This document shows positions 20,193 to 32,852 of a DNA stretch of 64,000 bases, piece after piece (the first letter of the stretch is position 1; each line of letters opens with the position of its first letter). The notes beneath the pieces are model-generated. The model was not told the DNA's origin. It made no database searches and saw only the letters and a list, made by a program, of their open reading frames with translations. Where the stretch lies: the NCBI GenBank assembly GCA_026119935.1, contig JALRMH010000003.1, positions 930,001-994,000 of the forward strand, read 5' to 3'. Source of the DNA: Endothia cerciana. Its lineage: Eukaryota; Ascomycota; Sordariomycetes; Diaporthales; Cryphonectriaceae. The position numbers were made by a program, and so were the translations under genes.

Positions 20193-23097
20193 ACGACGGA
20201 TCCTGGGTTTATTGCGACACCTCAACATCGATCAGATATCCGTGATACTATCTGGGTCTCATGATGAGAGCTGTGATCGCACGCATCCAGCGCTCCGACT
20301 GCAAGCAGCTTCTCACGTCCACATACATCAAGGTCATCCTCCTCAGCCAGACGTGCCGCAGAGAAAAGAACGATAATCAACAACCCGAGAAGGGGATCAG
20401 CGCCCTGCGCCCATTGTGTCCGAACGCCCACAGGGTCTATCACAACCGACGAAGAAGCAGATGACCGCCTCGTGCACTCATTCCTGGCGCTGCTACTATG
20501 GTAGAAGCCGGGTCTCGCCCCCTACCCTACTACAGACTACTACAGTACGTGAGGGTCGCCGGAGCTCGCCACAGATGCAGCTTCACAAGCTCATGTGTCT
20601 CAACAGCCTGGCGCAAGGTTATCACATGCCAAAGGCCGCCTCCACAGACTCATTTGCCTACAGGTGGTAGCTGCGACGATCACTGGGTCTCATCGAAATG
20701 ACCAAAAGCGAGATCGCCGTTCGTCAGCGGCCATTGCGGGGCCCTCGAAGCCCAACAAAGCCAAGACTCAATTGTCCCTCCGGCTCCCAATAGCTTCACT
20801 TGCTCCATGATGCTCCAGTTTAATGTGCACGGTACGGCTTGTCAGCCATCAGTCAGCCTCTCTCATTTTAATCGGCTTCTTGTGCAAACCCAATCGTCAA
20901 GTTGAGCTTACCTCGACACTACGATTGCAAGTGCCACATGTTTCACTACCCGAGCATAAGCACACCTCGGCTCCCGTAATTCAGCTCGCTGCAGGGCCAG
21001 TGCAGAAAGCCGATCGTCTCGATACAGCTTGCAAATCTGACGGTCCAGGTGCGAAATAGCTTTGTTTTGACGACCGGGCTAAGCAAATCTCACCAATCAG
21101 CCATGCTGGCTAATCACGAATGCGGCCCCACCAGCGTGTACCGGCCCGGTGTTTAGGTCGCGGAGCAACAGGAAGGGGGTTAGTGAACTTTCTCTTTGGC
21201 AAGCTGTGAAGTAGTGGAGGGAACGAGTAGAGTCGAGGGCGCCGCAATACAGAGACCTAGTGGTCAAGGTTCCGTCATGCTTAAAGGGTTCCCAGTTGAG
21301 GGCTGAAGATGATCAACCCCGAGACCAGCAAGAAAGATCCCCGACGGGTCGCCAAAATAACTATCTTGATGCCACTAGACTAGCGTCTGGATGGTTGAGC
21401 AGTTATCCTGGTCCGGAGCCTCGTGGCGGAGTGCTGTTGCAAGATTCAATTCACGTCTCCGTTACCGCCATCGGATGCACTACCTTGGCGTCTCTGAAGA
21501 AAATTCGCCAGCCGCCTTCGAGACGGCGACATCAGGGTGAAAGGGGGGGGGGGAACCACAAGATGTATAAATGGACATCTGAGGTCGGTCTACCGGGACA
21601 AAAGTTTTACGTTGCCTTTTGGCCACCGAGTATGGCCTAACAATGTCTGGAGGTTCTCTGGCGACTGGCGATCAAGAAGGCGATCGTCAAATGCTGTTGC
21701 GCGCGGCTTTGGTGATATGGCTGCCCTGCGTCTAACATGCCTTCTGAGGTTACCATGTCGCCGCATCGAGGCCTATCCGACACGCTACGGGTGTTGGTAT
21801 GGGGCCAGCCTTACCGCAATCGATGTGTCCTACCTTAGATTGATGGCCCTAGGTACACTTAGCGCCTTTCAACGTCGCCGACTCTACTTCAATAGGCAAT
21901 TTCGATTGGAGGGAGGGACTCGTTGGCACTGGGGGCCCGAGTGCTTCTTCGTTCACCATGGTACAGTACAGGATAGCATGCCCGCCGCAGAATCATTATT
22001 TCGGACTGGAGCCGCTGGAGCCCAAAGCGGTTGTCGACAGCTTGTACCCGACCTGGCGTGAGGACTGCATCTCTGCTGGTTATTAGAAAAAATTCTACCT
22101 AAAGGGTCATCGGGCCAGTACCAACTCGAAATCAAGGCAGTGTCCTGCAGTCCCGCGTCAATGTGGATAACCCTACCTGTTCCGAGACACAAAAGCTGGC
22201 AGGATCGGAGACGCACTGCAGGGGCTACCGCCGTTGGCAGGCAGGCCGCGGTTGCAGCCAGAACGGGGGCACACTGGTGCTCGAGTACAAGACCTGTGAA
22301 GCTTTAAAGGTCTGATATCGCGGATCCGCGATGTGGCAACCAGAGGTCTTGCTCTGCTCTGACGTCCCTCCTACCCCTCGATCCCGAGGGGAGCGAACGG
22401 ATGCTCTCGCGACAAGGGTGGTGCTCGACGGTACTTACCCTATCCGTCCCTGGAGAGGATCCGCAGGTACATATTCATGGACAAGCCCAAGGTGCACCCC
22501 AACCCACTCCTGCTGGTCTGAACCTTATTTTCTGGGGCTTGCCATGCTGATGATACCAAAATACTCGCAATCAGGTCCTGTTGCAGCCACACTGGGTATC
22601 CCAGCCCTTGTGGGCCTTGGGCCTTGCTACTTTCTCTCGTCTTGGATCCGTCGCTTCTGTCTCGCAGGACTACGAGAAAAGCTTACAACCGACCGTGTCC
22701 GTCCTCCGGGGTAGAGCATACATACCATAGTACTCGCTATGAAATGCGCTCTTTCTTCCAACCCCTAGGACTCCTTCCGCAAAACCTCGCTTTATCTGTG
22801 TCCAGACCTGGCTCCAGCACACGCCCTGCCAACGTCAACTCGCGAGCGCCATCGTATCATGAAAGAATCTTTGACCTGAGCTGTGCGTCCTGGCTACGAA
22901 GTACGAAGTACACAGATCCAACCACATAGTGCCGTTGTAAGTAGTCGTCCGCCCACCCTTCCGTCCAAGCGGCTTCTTAGGCCTGGGCCCTTCCCGGATG
23001 GGCGCCCACAGGGATCTCCGGCCGCTGGGATCTGGCTTTCTTGTCGTGCCTGCCGCTATGAACCGGATCTCCCCTCCCTCAATATCTTACCAGCCTG
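20193..23097. other. 2.9-kb stretch without a recognisable gene
   Basis: Many overlapping short frames occur, none with a domain or consistent codon use. The longest (21537-22061, +) starts in an 11-base G run and shows no family features. The right end is the upstream region of the bZIP gene. No repeat or RNA gene was recognised. Confidence 0.45.
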
Positions 23098-23105
23098 TAT
23101 AAATA
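23098..23105 (+). promoter_or_regulatory. TATA box of the bZIP gene
   Basis: TATAAATA lies 162-169 bp upstream of the bZIP start codon, on the correct strand, and is followed by a CT-rich leader. The position fits a core promoter with a leader of about 130 nt. Confidence 0.5.
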
Positions 23106-23266
23106 AGACTAGCCACCCCAGGAATGGAGACGATGTGGATCTTCGAGAGGATACTCATAGTACGCTCAGCTGATATCAGTTCTATCCAGCGACGTTCTCT
23201 CTGGGTTGCGACCTGTCCTCCTACTCCTCCATCTTTCCAAAACGAGGTACTACAACTAGTATCATC

Positions 23267-24444
23267 ATGACTTACGCGACAACTTCTCACATTCGGACTA
23301 CAGCACCGGTCCCAGCGCCTATTGATACCAACATCAATATGGACAGAGACTCGCCGCGGACATCTTCCACATCTTCGGGCGAACACAAGGCTACGAAGAG
23401 AAAGGGTAAGGATCCATTCATTGACAACAGGCATTGCGAAAGGATGGGACCCAACTGACTCGATGCTCCCCGCACGACCAGGAACACGAAGTGTGTCTAC
23501 TCTCACACCTTCTCAGCTCGCACGAAAGAGGGCCAACGATCGTGAGGCCCAGCGCGCCATCCGAGCGAGGACCAAGGAGCACATCGAGAAGCTGGAGACG
23601 GAGGTGGCCCGCCTGAGAAGCATCGCGGATCGAGACCACGAGTACCAGCGACTCATCCGAAGGATCAAAGCTCTTGAGGATGAGAACAAGGCACTGAGGT
23701 CGGGCGTGCCAGTTGCGCCTTCTGAGCCCTATGGAGGTAAGCAAGATGCCAAACTCGATTCCCTTCACCAAAAGCCATGGCCGCTCTCGTCGAACCTCGA
23801 TCCCTACGCTTCTCCAATGCTTCTCACACCCCAGCGCCCGCAAAATCAGACCATCAGGTCACTAATTGTGAATATAGTTTATGATGAAGCGCATTCGTCA
23901 CTGCACAGCAGTCCGGTCGTCGGCCGGTCCAGTGCTTATGGCCATACTATCCGGGCAACGTCTGATCCATACAGCAGCTACCCTCACATGCCGACGCCCG
24001 CGCCGGAGGCCTGGGACAGCACGATTCCTGTTACTGTGCCCACCTCTGTGTCCAGCCCTGCATCGTGTGCTCCTGAGGAGTATGGCAGATTTATGACCTC
24101 GGCTGTCTCGGCCCCTCTGATCGACTCTATCTCCGCCCCCACCAGCGTCCCGTACCACAGCGGGAGTCAGGTGGAGTTTGAGACGGGTGTCGACTCAGGT
24201 AAGCACCGACTGCAGCACGAACGATCCTTCTATATCCACCTTCCCCACGAATTTGATCATCTCGGATTAACACGAGTCGGTAACAGCAGAGCATAATTAT
24301 CAGTCTCGGCCAACATCAGGCCACCAACACACGTCTGGGTCTCAGCAGTACTCGATGCATCACAGCGCGCAGCAACCATGGAGCCAAGCAGCATACTCGA
24401 CGATGTACGGTGTATCGCCAGGACCGTACCCCAACCTGCCCTAA
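23267..24444 (+). CDS. Fungal bZIP transcription factor
   Basis: Four exons (23267-23405, 23482-23736, 23878-24198, 24290-24444) give about 289 residues. A Ser/Thr-rich N-terminus leads to KRKG-TRSVSTLTPSQLARKR and the basic region RKRANDREAQRAIRARTKEH, followed by a heptad-type zipper (LETEVARLRS...IKALEDENKAL). This fungal bZIP class has Asp where Yap/AP-1 proteins have the invariant Asn (ANDREAQR against AQNRAAQR), which may alter DNA specificity. The rest is Pro/Ser/Tyr-rich and probably an activation or interaction region, ending YGVSPGPYPNLP. Introns are 76, 141 and 91 nt. Introns 2 and 3 have no early stop in frame, so retention would give a protein with 47 extra residues or with a different C-terminus ending at 24296. 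It probably acts in the nucleus; targets are unknown. Confidence 0.95.
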
Positions 24445-26162
24445 TCTGCGAAGGGCGACCTGGTCTCGGAGTTGGCCCTGGACCAATTTCGGCAACAGAG
24501 ATCGCCATCTAGGGAGACGCATCCGAGAAGCTTGTCTGCGATGTCTTTTGCGATGCGCCAGCACTGACCATGTCATCAAGGCACCAGTTTGCTTGCTGCA
24601 TCTGCGGGGTGATGGATGATACACGGTACTGCCCTTGGCAAATGTCAGGGGTGAGCGATTCAGCGGGCGATGCCAGTCTTGGCGAACCTTATCTGGTCTC
24701 CAGCCACTGGAAGCACCCTGTCTGGCCTGTCCTATTTCCAAGCTCGACTGCGAGATAACAGCAAAGTTTATTTCCCATCGGGACTCGACGTCATCCTCAC
24801 GCCGAACCCCAGGATCTGACCGATTCGACAGCATCTGAACTCCTCCCTGTCTCAACTCGCAACTCGGCAGGCTCTCTGTGTCCCCTCTCTCGGCTGGCAG
24901 GCTACCCCTCGTGACCGACAAGCTTCGCACCACGGCAGCATCTCCTACGCTGATCTGCTTCCGTCCCCCATAACCTCATCGAGTCAGGAACGTCGCGCTG
25001 GCAACCGTCATATCATCCCTGAGCTGCATGGAAGCCTGCATGGAAGCCATGAGGAACATTCAAAAAACAACGATTCTACCATAGGGCGCCACATCATGCA
25101 AGGCCTGAGTCGCCTCATAGTCGACAAAGCACGGACAGATACGCGGCCCGAGTCGAGTCCAGAGTGAGATGTCTCCAAGGCATACCATCGCCCAGCAGCC
25201 TCTGTCACGGCGAGCTCAGTCTCGCCAGCCTTTGTAACCCTCCCCACGCCCCTTCTCTTTCTATTTTACATCTCATCATCACACGTATATACATTACGAA
25301 AGTACACGCAACACATACACCCCCCAGTGCACGCAAGGGAGTCCACGACCACGAGGATTGGAGAGCATGAGGTTACTGACACCCCTTTTGGCATGTATGG
25401 AAGGCGTAGGAAAATGGGCAGGCACACTTGGACGGAAAGGGGAGATACCCATGCATCATACCTCAGGATGAGGTGAAAGTTTTTTTTTTTTTTCCTTTTT
25501 TTTTTTTCTGTCTTTTTCTTTACGCCGAAGACGGGAGTTTGGAGATCTATTGGATACACTTCATGGACATGGACGAGGCGTTTCTGGGTGTACTAGACCT
25601 GAACCTGAAAAAAATTTTCTTCGTCGAACACGTCGTTCCACACCTCCTTGAGAAATCCCTTCAGGTGACGTCCAGAGAGCCATCTCAGGTCCCAAGGAGA
25701 GCGCAATAGGACGAGCTGCCTGTCCACACAACACGAAATTGCTGGCGAAGTCTGCATCTTCCTCCCTGCATCCAACGCAGGCGCCCAAGATACCGACCGA
25801 TGACCAGTCTTGGCACGTCGAACTAGGAGGGCATGACACGCTGGGCCACCCATCCATCACAAGACTTCGACATGCATCCCTCTGATTCACAGTCCCGGCC
25901 CAGAGCCATCCATCCCACTCCGGAATCTGCGCTACGCGCCCGTGTCCGTGCCCGAATCCGGACAGACCAGGTTGGAGAATGAAACAGGATCACCGCGTCA
26001 CATCACCCGGCCCACCGCTACATCTCTCTACCAGCAGCAGGGACGACGATCACCCCCAATACCATTTTATTACCGTGGCAGCCGCGAGTGTGGTACCATA
26101 GTTACATACGCACGCAGGACTGCGTAGTAGTAGTTAATAGAAAGAGTCCGCTGGGCCGAGGA

Positions 26163-26176
26163 CTGCCTGCCTCCCG

Positions 26177-26252
<76 letters not shown>

Positions 26253-26318
26253 CCTGCCTGCCTTGCCTCCCTGCCTTGCCTCCCTGCCTCCCTGCCTGCC
26301 TGCCTGCCAGCCAGCCAG
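26163..26318. repeat. (TGCC)n tetranucleotide array
   Basis: About 150 bp of TGCC units, with CCTC interruptions towards the right end. It creates artificial open frames in several frames (Leu-Pro-Ala-Cys or Arg-Gln-Ala-Gly repeats), which I do not call as genes. Confidence 0.95.
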
Positions 26319-26548
26319 GGGCGCGCATCTTGGGCAACATTCTCAGGTCGGGTATGCATACCTACCTGGTAGCGCGCTGGGGCTAAGATCTAGCTTCTCG
26401 CTCTAGCGCCATCGGACAGGAGCACAGAGGGGCCTGCGGGAAGGATGCAGTAGTGCTCGCCCTGGCGCCCGTCCCAAGGCAGCGGTGCGCGCGCAGCAGG
26501 CGCAAACAGGCGGCGGTGGGCGGTTAGATTATTTGCCTGGTGGGCTGG

Positions 26549-26591
<43 letters not shown>

Positions 26592-26595
26592 TCTG
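26549..26595. repeat. (CT)n dinucleotide run
   Basis: A nearly pure CT run of about 45 bases. A shorter GA run occurs at 29444-29462. Confidence 0.9.
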
Positions 26596-28413
26596 TCCCT
26601 TGTGGGGGGGAGGGGGGTGTGGCTAGGAAGAAAAGATGAACAAATGGCGTGTCTCGCCGCATTGTGCGTTGCCCGAGCGGCGCCGGCGCAATATGCAACA
26701 GAGAACAAAGCGCAGGTTTCTGAATATCACAAGACCACTAGGAGCAAGGGTAACAATCTTAAATTTTTTATTTTTTTTTTATTTTTTATTATTATTTTCT
26801 TCTCTGTTTTTAGTTGTTTCCCCATCATCCAGCCCCCGGGGGGTCAGTCTCCCATCTGGCAGAGCCAACCGAGTATCCCGCAGATTTGGTCCCCTGAGGA
26901 CCAACCCCCGAAAGTTTATCGGCAGCGGCTAGCCGGGGGTGGGAGCGCGACCCCTATGCGAGTGCGATTCCCGAGCCGCTCGGCTCTGCTGCCGTACACG
27001 CAAACGTCCATCTTGCGTCATTGCAGACGCAGACCTCTGGCCTGTGGTGACGAGGGTGGGAAATTATCAGATTTTTTTAATAGTTTTTTTTTCTCTCTCT
27101 CTTTGTTTCCTTTGTGCCCTAGTCTTGAGCTTTCTTTTCCTCCCTAGTCTTTGGTCTCCCTAGTTTAACATTTTGATATCGTTGCCGTGTGCGGCCAGGT
27201 CGGGAGTACGGGTTGTACCATGGCAGTGTACCCCATTCTCCGGGCTTGCAACTCGCCTGACTAAAAAAAGAAACAAACAAACAAACAAAACCCAATAAAA
27301 AAAGAAGAAAGAAAAAGAAAAAAAAAAGAGGCACCCAGTATGTGGCCAGGCCCAACCAGGGTCGAGGGAAATAGGAGGGCCTTGTTATTCCTCTGGTCGA
27401 GTCGAGCTATGTCGTCTCGAGCACGGGATCGCCACGCCACCCTTGCAGGTTGTGAAGCACATCAAGTGTGCCGGGGGAGCCACGACACCGCCTCCGAGGC
27501 CATGCGCAAGATCCATTGGAGCGTGCGGCGCACGGGATCCCCAAGATGGTCTCTTCCGGGACCCGCGTATACAACGGATGACTGCTTTGAGACCCCTCTG
27601 GGATCTGGCCTCCCACCCCCCTCCTCCCCTCGCCCGCCGCAAACACACGCGAGAGAGAGAGAGCTTGTGACAGACACACAGACAGGACAGCCAGACAAGG
27701 GCTGGGGATGATCTGCAACATGCCGGGGGCTCCCTCCCCCATACCCGCGCGCTCTGAGTGGCCCTCAGTACTTTCCGAAAACATGCAGCTGCATGGTGAT
27801 GGCGGACCAGAGCAGGCTGTCTCGGCACTTGGCCGATGGCATGGCCGGAGCAGGTCCCGCCACGGGACTCCCCAGAGGGCGGCGTGATATTTTGTCGAGC
27901 CAAGGCAAGGCGGGACCCTGATCCAACCGATCCAGATGGCAACATCCTTCTAGAAGAACGCATCGAAAGGGGGGGGGGAGGGGGGAGCCGGCCGCCTTGG
28001 TGGCTAGCGCTGGTGTCCCTAAACCCATGGGAACCCCCGAACGAAGAAGAAGTAATGCGCGTCCCCAACCGAGACAGTGTCTCGCGAACCATGTGGGAGA
28101 GTCCTTCGCGGTCCTCTGTGGGCGGGCGCAAACACGAGGCTGACAATGGGAAGGCTGAAAGATTCCTGGAGGTCGGCGGTGGCCTGCGGGATGTGGATGG
28201 CCCCGGCCGACCGACCGACCACAGGGAGGGGTGGCATTACGTACCGCTCGCTGTACACGGTACCTGTCATCTAGTGGGTCGCCTCACCGCCCCAGGCGTC
28301 GAATCGCCGCTTTCTCTAGCACTTGGGAGTTCCCACCCCCAACCCACAGCCCAACACTACTATGTTGGACCGTCCACATCCGAACCATGCTCCGCGGACG
28401 ACCCACAACCCCC

Positions 28414-28440
28414 TTTTTTTTTTTTTTTTTTTTTTTTTTT
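28414..28440. repeat. Poly-T run of 27 bases
   Basis: An uninterrupted T homopolymer followed by TTTC and CCCT repeats. It could be the tail of an old retro-inserted sequence read on the minus strand, or just slippage. Confidence 0.85.
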
Positions 28441-28609
28441 CTTTCTTTCTCTCCCTCCCTCTCGCAAGACCATGCCTCATCCTGTTTGCGGGGTTACTTT
28501 GGCGGTGCAGGCTCGGGGCTGTGTCAAGCCTCATCCGACCTTGCTCATATCCAGCTTCGGATCCGCACTCTGGGCAGCTACCCATAGGACTGTGGTACAA
28601 GAGTACTAC

Positions 28610-28679
28610 GGTACATTCTGTGGTACATTCTGAGGTACATTCTGTGGTACATTCTGTGGTACATAGTACTAGTACTATG
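28610..28679. repeat. 12-bp tandem array (GGTACATTCTGT) ending in an 18-bp perfect palindrome
   Basis: Four consecutive 12-bp units at 28610, 28622, 28634 and 28646, the second with one change, then a truncated fifth unit. The truncated unit runs into CATAGTACTAGTACTATG (28662-28679), which equals its own reverse complement. Every unit carries the small palindrome GTAC. Confidence 0.9.
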
Positions 28680-29863
28680 GTACAGTAATTTCAGCTCGCA
28701 GCTCACGGGATCTCTCCCCCCCCCCTTTTTTGAAGGCTCTATAGGGCGTACTTGCTCTATCAGGCTGGCTGGCTGGCGTACCTAGAACTAGGCTGGGCGG
28801 GCTGGGTGTTCTGGAGCTCTTGGCCGGATGTTGCCGGCTTCACTATTCATTCTTATGGGGGGCAGTTCAGACAAAACCGGCCACGCTGAGACTCCCCGCG
28901 GCAGAGTACATACACGATACAGACCTGTCGCCCCCTGGGCCCTGGAGCCTTGCTGATCCCCTGTCCTGCCCGGCATCATGAGGGTTCCCTGTCGGGACCC
29001 TCAGGCTGGGATGCGAAGCTCACCTGACAGCCTGAGGAGAGTTTGGGCCCTGCTGTCTGATGCCTCGAGGGACCGAGATGCGAGTGTGCCACATCCGTGC
29101 GGCCTGGGGCACTCCCGGCCGCCTCCTTCGAGGCCGTGTGTTGTTGTCAGTCATGCGCAATGCGTTGTCTTGCCGTCCTAGGCGGGCATAGTTTCGGGCG
29201 TGGTGCCTGCCGCGCAGGATAAGGTTTGGCCCTACCCATGGCTGCGGCGATCTTGACGTAACGCGCGTGTTGCAGGTTCCTCGACGGGCTGCGTCCCTCC
29301 GGTCAGGCGTCTCGACAAGGAAATCCTCCTTGCATCATGTGATGGCTGTCTCGGGGCCCCTCCTCATTGCATTGCACAGGCCCATGCAACGCCCTGGAAG
29401 GACCCCGGATGAGCGGCTCGAGTCAGGGCCCGGGGGTTGGTTGAGAGAGAGAGAGAGAGAGGGCCAAGGAAAGCATCCCATATCGCCGCTGTGGTGTCAG
29501 GAATGCAGAGAAGTGCGCATCCCGATGAGACGGGCATCACATCAGAACTTTGAGAATAGAGTTCTTCTAGTGCTTCCATGACAGCTTCGACGCGTACCTC
29601 ATCTTGGCTCACGCCGATCTGTGGCAGCTAGCCATTGCATGCGACTGAATGCTCTAGTGAACCTTATGTTGGAGTTTCTAGAAGACTTCCATGACTCGTC
29701 GGTAGTTGTCTTCGTCCATGAGGACATCTCAGAAGTATCGGGGGTTCTGCACAAGCCTCCTTGTCCCACTTCAACGTCGAAGGCTATATTTTGGGATTCT
29801 TTGAGCAAATGCGACCCGGCATCATTTGGGGTCCAGCAGGGGGGGGGGGGGAGACCGGGTGGG

Positions 29864-29935
29864 CAAGCCTCGAGACGCTGCATACAAACCTCGAGACGCA
29901 TGCTGCACACAAGCCTCGAGACGCTGCACACGGAC
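29864..29935. repeat. Three-unit tandem array around CCTCGAGACGC
   Basis: Three imperfect units of 21-25 bp, each containing AAGCCTCGAGACGC or AACCTCGAGACGC followed by TGCAYAC, lie just right of a 13-base G run. Each core contains an XhoI-type palindrome, CTCGAG. Confidence 0.85.
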
Positions 29936-32852
29936 CTGGGATCAGCACCGAGGCGTGCATCCCTCGTGAAGCTTAAATGTAATCTGATATATCGAAAAGG
30001 GTGTTGCACTCTAGCGTGCAGGATTCGACCCGAGCTCGAATTACGAGCAGTCCTGATCAATGCAAGGTGGCGTTAGTGCATGACGCAACACTCGGCTACT
30101 GATATATAGGGAGGGAGTAGTTGGTTTGTCGTCAAAACCTGGTAGATGAAGGTTCGGCCACATGCATGATAGGGAGCCCAATATGCGGTTCTGGTGAGAC
30201 ATCCCTTAACTCGTGTAGGCCCGTTACTTCCGCCTAAGGCGGCATTGAGGTCCACAATCAAACAAAGTCTACCGCCGAAGGCTCTTGTATTCCACTACTG
30301 GAGGGACAGAGTAAGATGTCTAAGATAGCCAATCAGTCACGACGCCGACAGAGGGAGAAAAAAAGTCGTTGTGTCTCAGGGACTGGGCGAATGATGCACC
30401 AAGACCCAAGTCTGCCAAACTGTAGGGCGAGGTCGCGGCCAGGCGTTCTTCAGGCGTCTCTTGTAGAAGCGATACGTGACAGATTTGGAAATGCGGATAT
30501 GAGGTTGAACGAGAAAGCAGACTGGGAGGATTGCAAGCTTTCTGTCTCATGAAGTCTGCTCGAGCCCGTCGAGTCTTCTGACCGCGGTGGGAAAGCCTGA
30601 ACCGGCGCCCACAAGTCGTGAATCATCTTGTTAAAGGCCAGAAACCAGGGCGTGATAACGGGCCATCGGTTACTTCAGGCTGTCTTATCACTATTTGACC
30701 AGCCTCCACGGCAATAACGATGTATTAATCGTGTTGACTTCCCGCGTGCCAAGATGAAAAAGACCAGGTGTTGTAGCATCCCGAGTCTTGACTCTGCTGG
30801 GCAAGAGGTCCATAGACTTCGCTCGAGATATGTAGCAATTGCCATACAGGACCATCGCTAACGGTGTCGTCCTTGAGACCTATTTCCTGGCCTAGTCACC
30901 GTATATCCCGCGAGAATGGCTTCGTGACTGTTGGCGTAGATGGGAATTAGTACCTGTTATTGCGCGAAAGCAAGATTGCCAACAGACCACTGTACGTATA
31001 TTTCTCAGATCGCCTCGCCTTCATCACCTTGGTGAAAAGAGTCGGACGGATAGAGGGCCGGTAGATATCTTGCCTCGCCACAGCGCCAGTCCCACGGCTC
31101 TCTTCACCATAGTGTAGATAGAAGCCCGTGGGTATGCTCTGACTTGTTGAAAGATCGAACTGCTTTACTGACCCGGAAAGTTCGTGATCGCGTCGTGTCC
31201 AGTCGCCAGGCGGTGCGAGCACGGGTCCAAGACGGCCGTGTCCACGTCGACTGGGAAGGTGTACACACAGTGTGCGCATGATCCCACGGGAGGCAAGGCT
31301 GCAGATGTTGTTGACGGGTGAACGAGAGCATCACGAGGTCCCCATGGAGATCGAAGAGGTGACGTTGAACTGCTTACTAAGTGTATAAGCCCACGCCCAC
31401 GCCCAGTTACGGCGTACTCCTGTCTTCTGCTCGTCGCGTGTCCCGTGATCGACTGGCAATCAGAAGCGGGATCACGTGCAGAATGCACATCACCTCGCAT
31501 GACGTGGAACACAACGATGAGCCACGATGCAACTGGCGTCTAAACGTGGACGCCATGGCTGCGGAAGCGTTGCAGCCCTGGCTTTCTAGCCCTACGCGCC
31601 CATCGAGGTCGGGCGAATCAGGAGGGCTCAGCCTTGGTACCCGCCGTGGCAATCATGTCCTCCGTAGGTTCCAGAGACCTTGCGGGCGTCAGCTCCTCTG
31701 CTGACGGATAGCGCAACGAGATGTCGCGGTAACTTGAGTCGTGACAAGATGGGGGTGCTGTAGACATGCCGAATCGCGGGCCAAATGCCTAGATTGTACC
31801 GTCAAGGAAGGTCGTTCGTCACCGGTCACAAGGGTAGCAAGGCTGTGTGGCTCGTCAGTGCCACTATAAACCCTGCAGCAAGCCGTGCCGTGTGTCCTGG
31901 GGGATGGTTCCATTGCAGAGCAAGCCAGTCCGTATAGCGAATGTCGGTGCAGGGCGACCTTCTACACGCGAAGCGAGACGACTTCCCAAGAGCTGATCCG
32001 ACCGCAAGATGATGGCTCCCTGGCTGCCTGAACTTGGAGGTAGGTGTGCCTTCTCGCGCTTTTTCAAGGTTCTGTCCAATCTTCCCAATCGTGTCTGTCG
32101 TTTATCAACGGATCCCCACAGCATCGCCACAGTCGTTGCGGCATCAACAACCCGGGCCAGGCAATGGACAAGAAGGCTGTGCTAAATGGGCTATCAGCTT
32201 AAAAAAAGAGACGACCGGGACTAGTCAGATGCCTTGAAAACAAAACCCCCCTCCCACAAAAAAAACCCCGACGGTCTATTTCATCTGCTCTTCGCCATTT
32301 GCGCAGCACTGTTGACACTGGCTCTGGCATCATGGATGGTGCTCTTGGGGCTTGTCGTTTCTTAGCTCTCTAGAGACGGACTCGCGGACACAATAGACAT
32401 TTCAAACTCTCGGCACCAGGGCAATGTGATCCAGGAGCATCAGACTAACCCAGATATATTGGGAGTGGGAGTGGGGAGTGGGGAGTGCGATGTGTAGGAG
32501 ATGCGGTCGACCCAGCCACGTCAGATCTGGAATGAGTTGAGTCACTGTAAATGATACCGTATATGGTCACGTATGCTGAACGCACCGGCGCGATGTACTA
32601 CGGTACCTTCATGCGATTCGTTCTGTGTGGTATCATCTAATATTTAACTAGCATCTATGTACGTCTATACACAGCCAGCTCCCTGGCTCTGGGTTCCGTT
32701 TACCATGATATACTCCTTTACAGCAACTGTGGTCTCGGTCAAGCGATGTGTGTGATTATGATTCCACGCCCGCCATGCCCGATCAGCATAAATCTAATCC
32801 AACCGGACCCTGGGAGACCGACGCTGCGAAGAGCGGCGTCCGCCCAGTTCTC

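Larger units (their letters stand above)
24445..32852. other. 8.4-kb gene desert rich in simple repeats
   Basis: No supported coding region on either strand. Open frames here are explained by microsatellites and homopolymers. Notable pieces (own entries): the TGCC array, a CT run, a poly-T run and two short tandem arrays. T-rich and A-rich patches lie at about 25480-25510, 26760-26815 and 27263-27330, and a GGGAGT-rich patch at 32459-32487. The first 900 bases include the 3' flank of the bZIP gene. Degraded transposon sequence cannot be excluded without a homology search. Confidence 0.5.

Noticed and set aside
21537..22061. 174-codon plus-strand frame
   Set aside because: Begins in a poly-G run, has Arg/Cys-rich random composition and no domain.
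26088..26372. Open frames on both strands through the TGCC array
   Set aside because: The reading frames are a by-product of the tetranucleotide repeat, which has no stop in several frames; no flanking coding signal.
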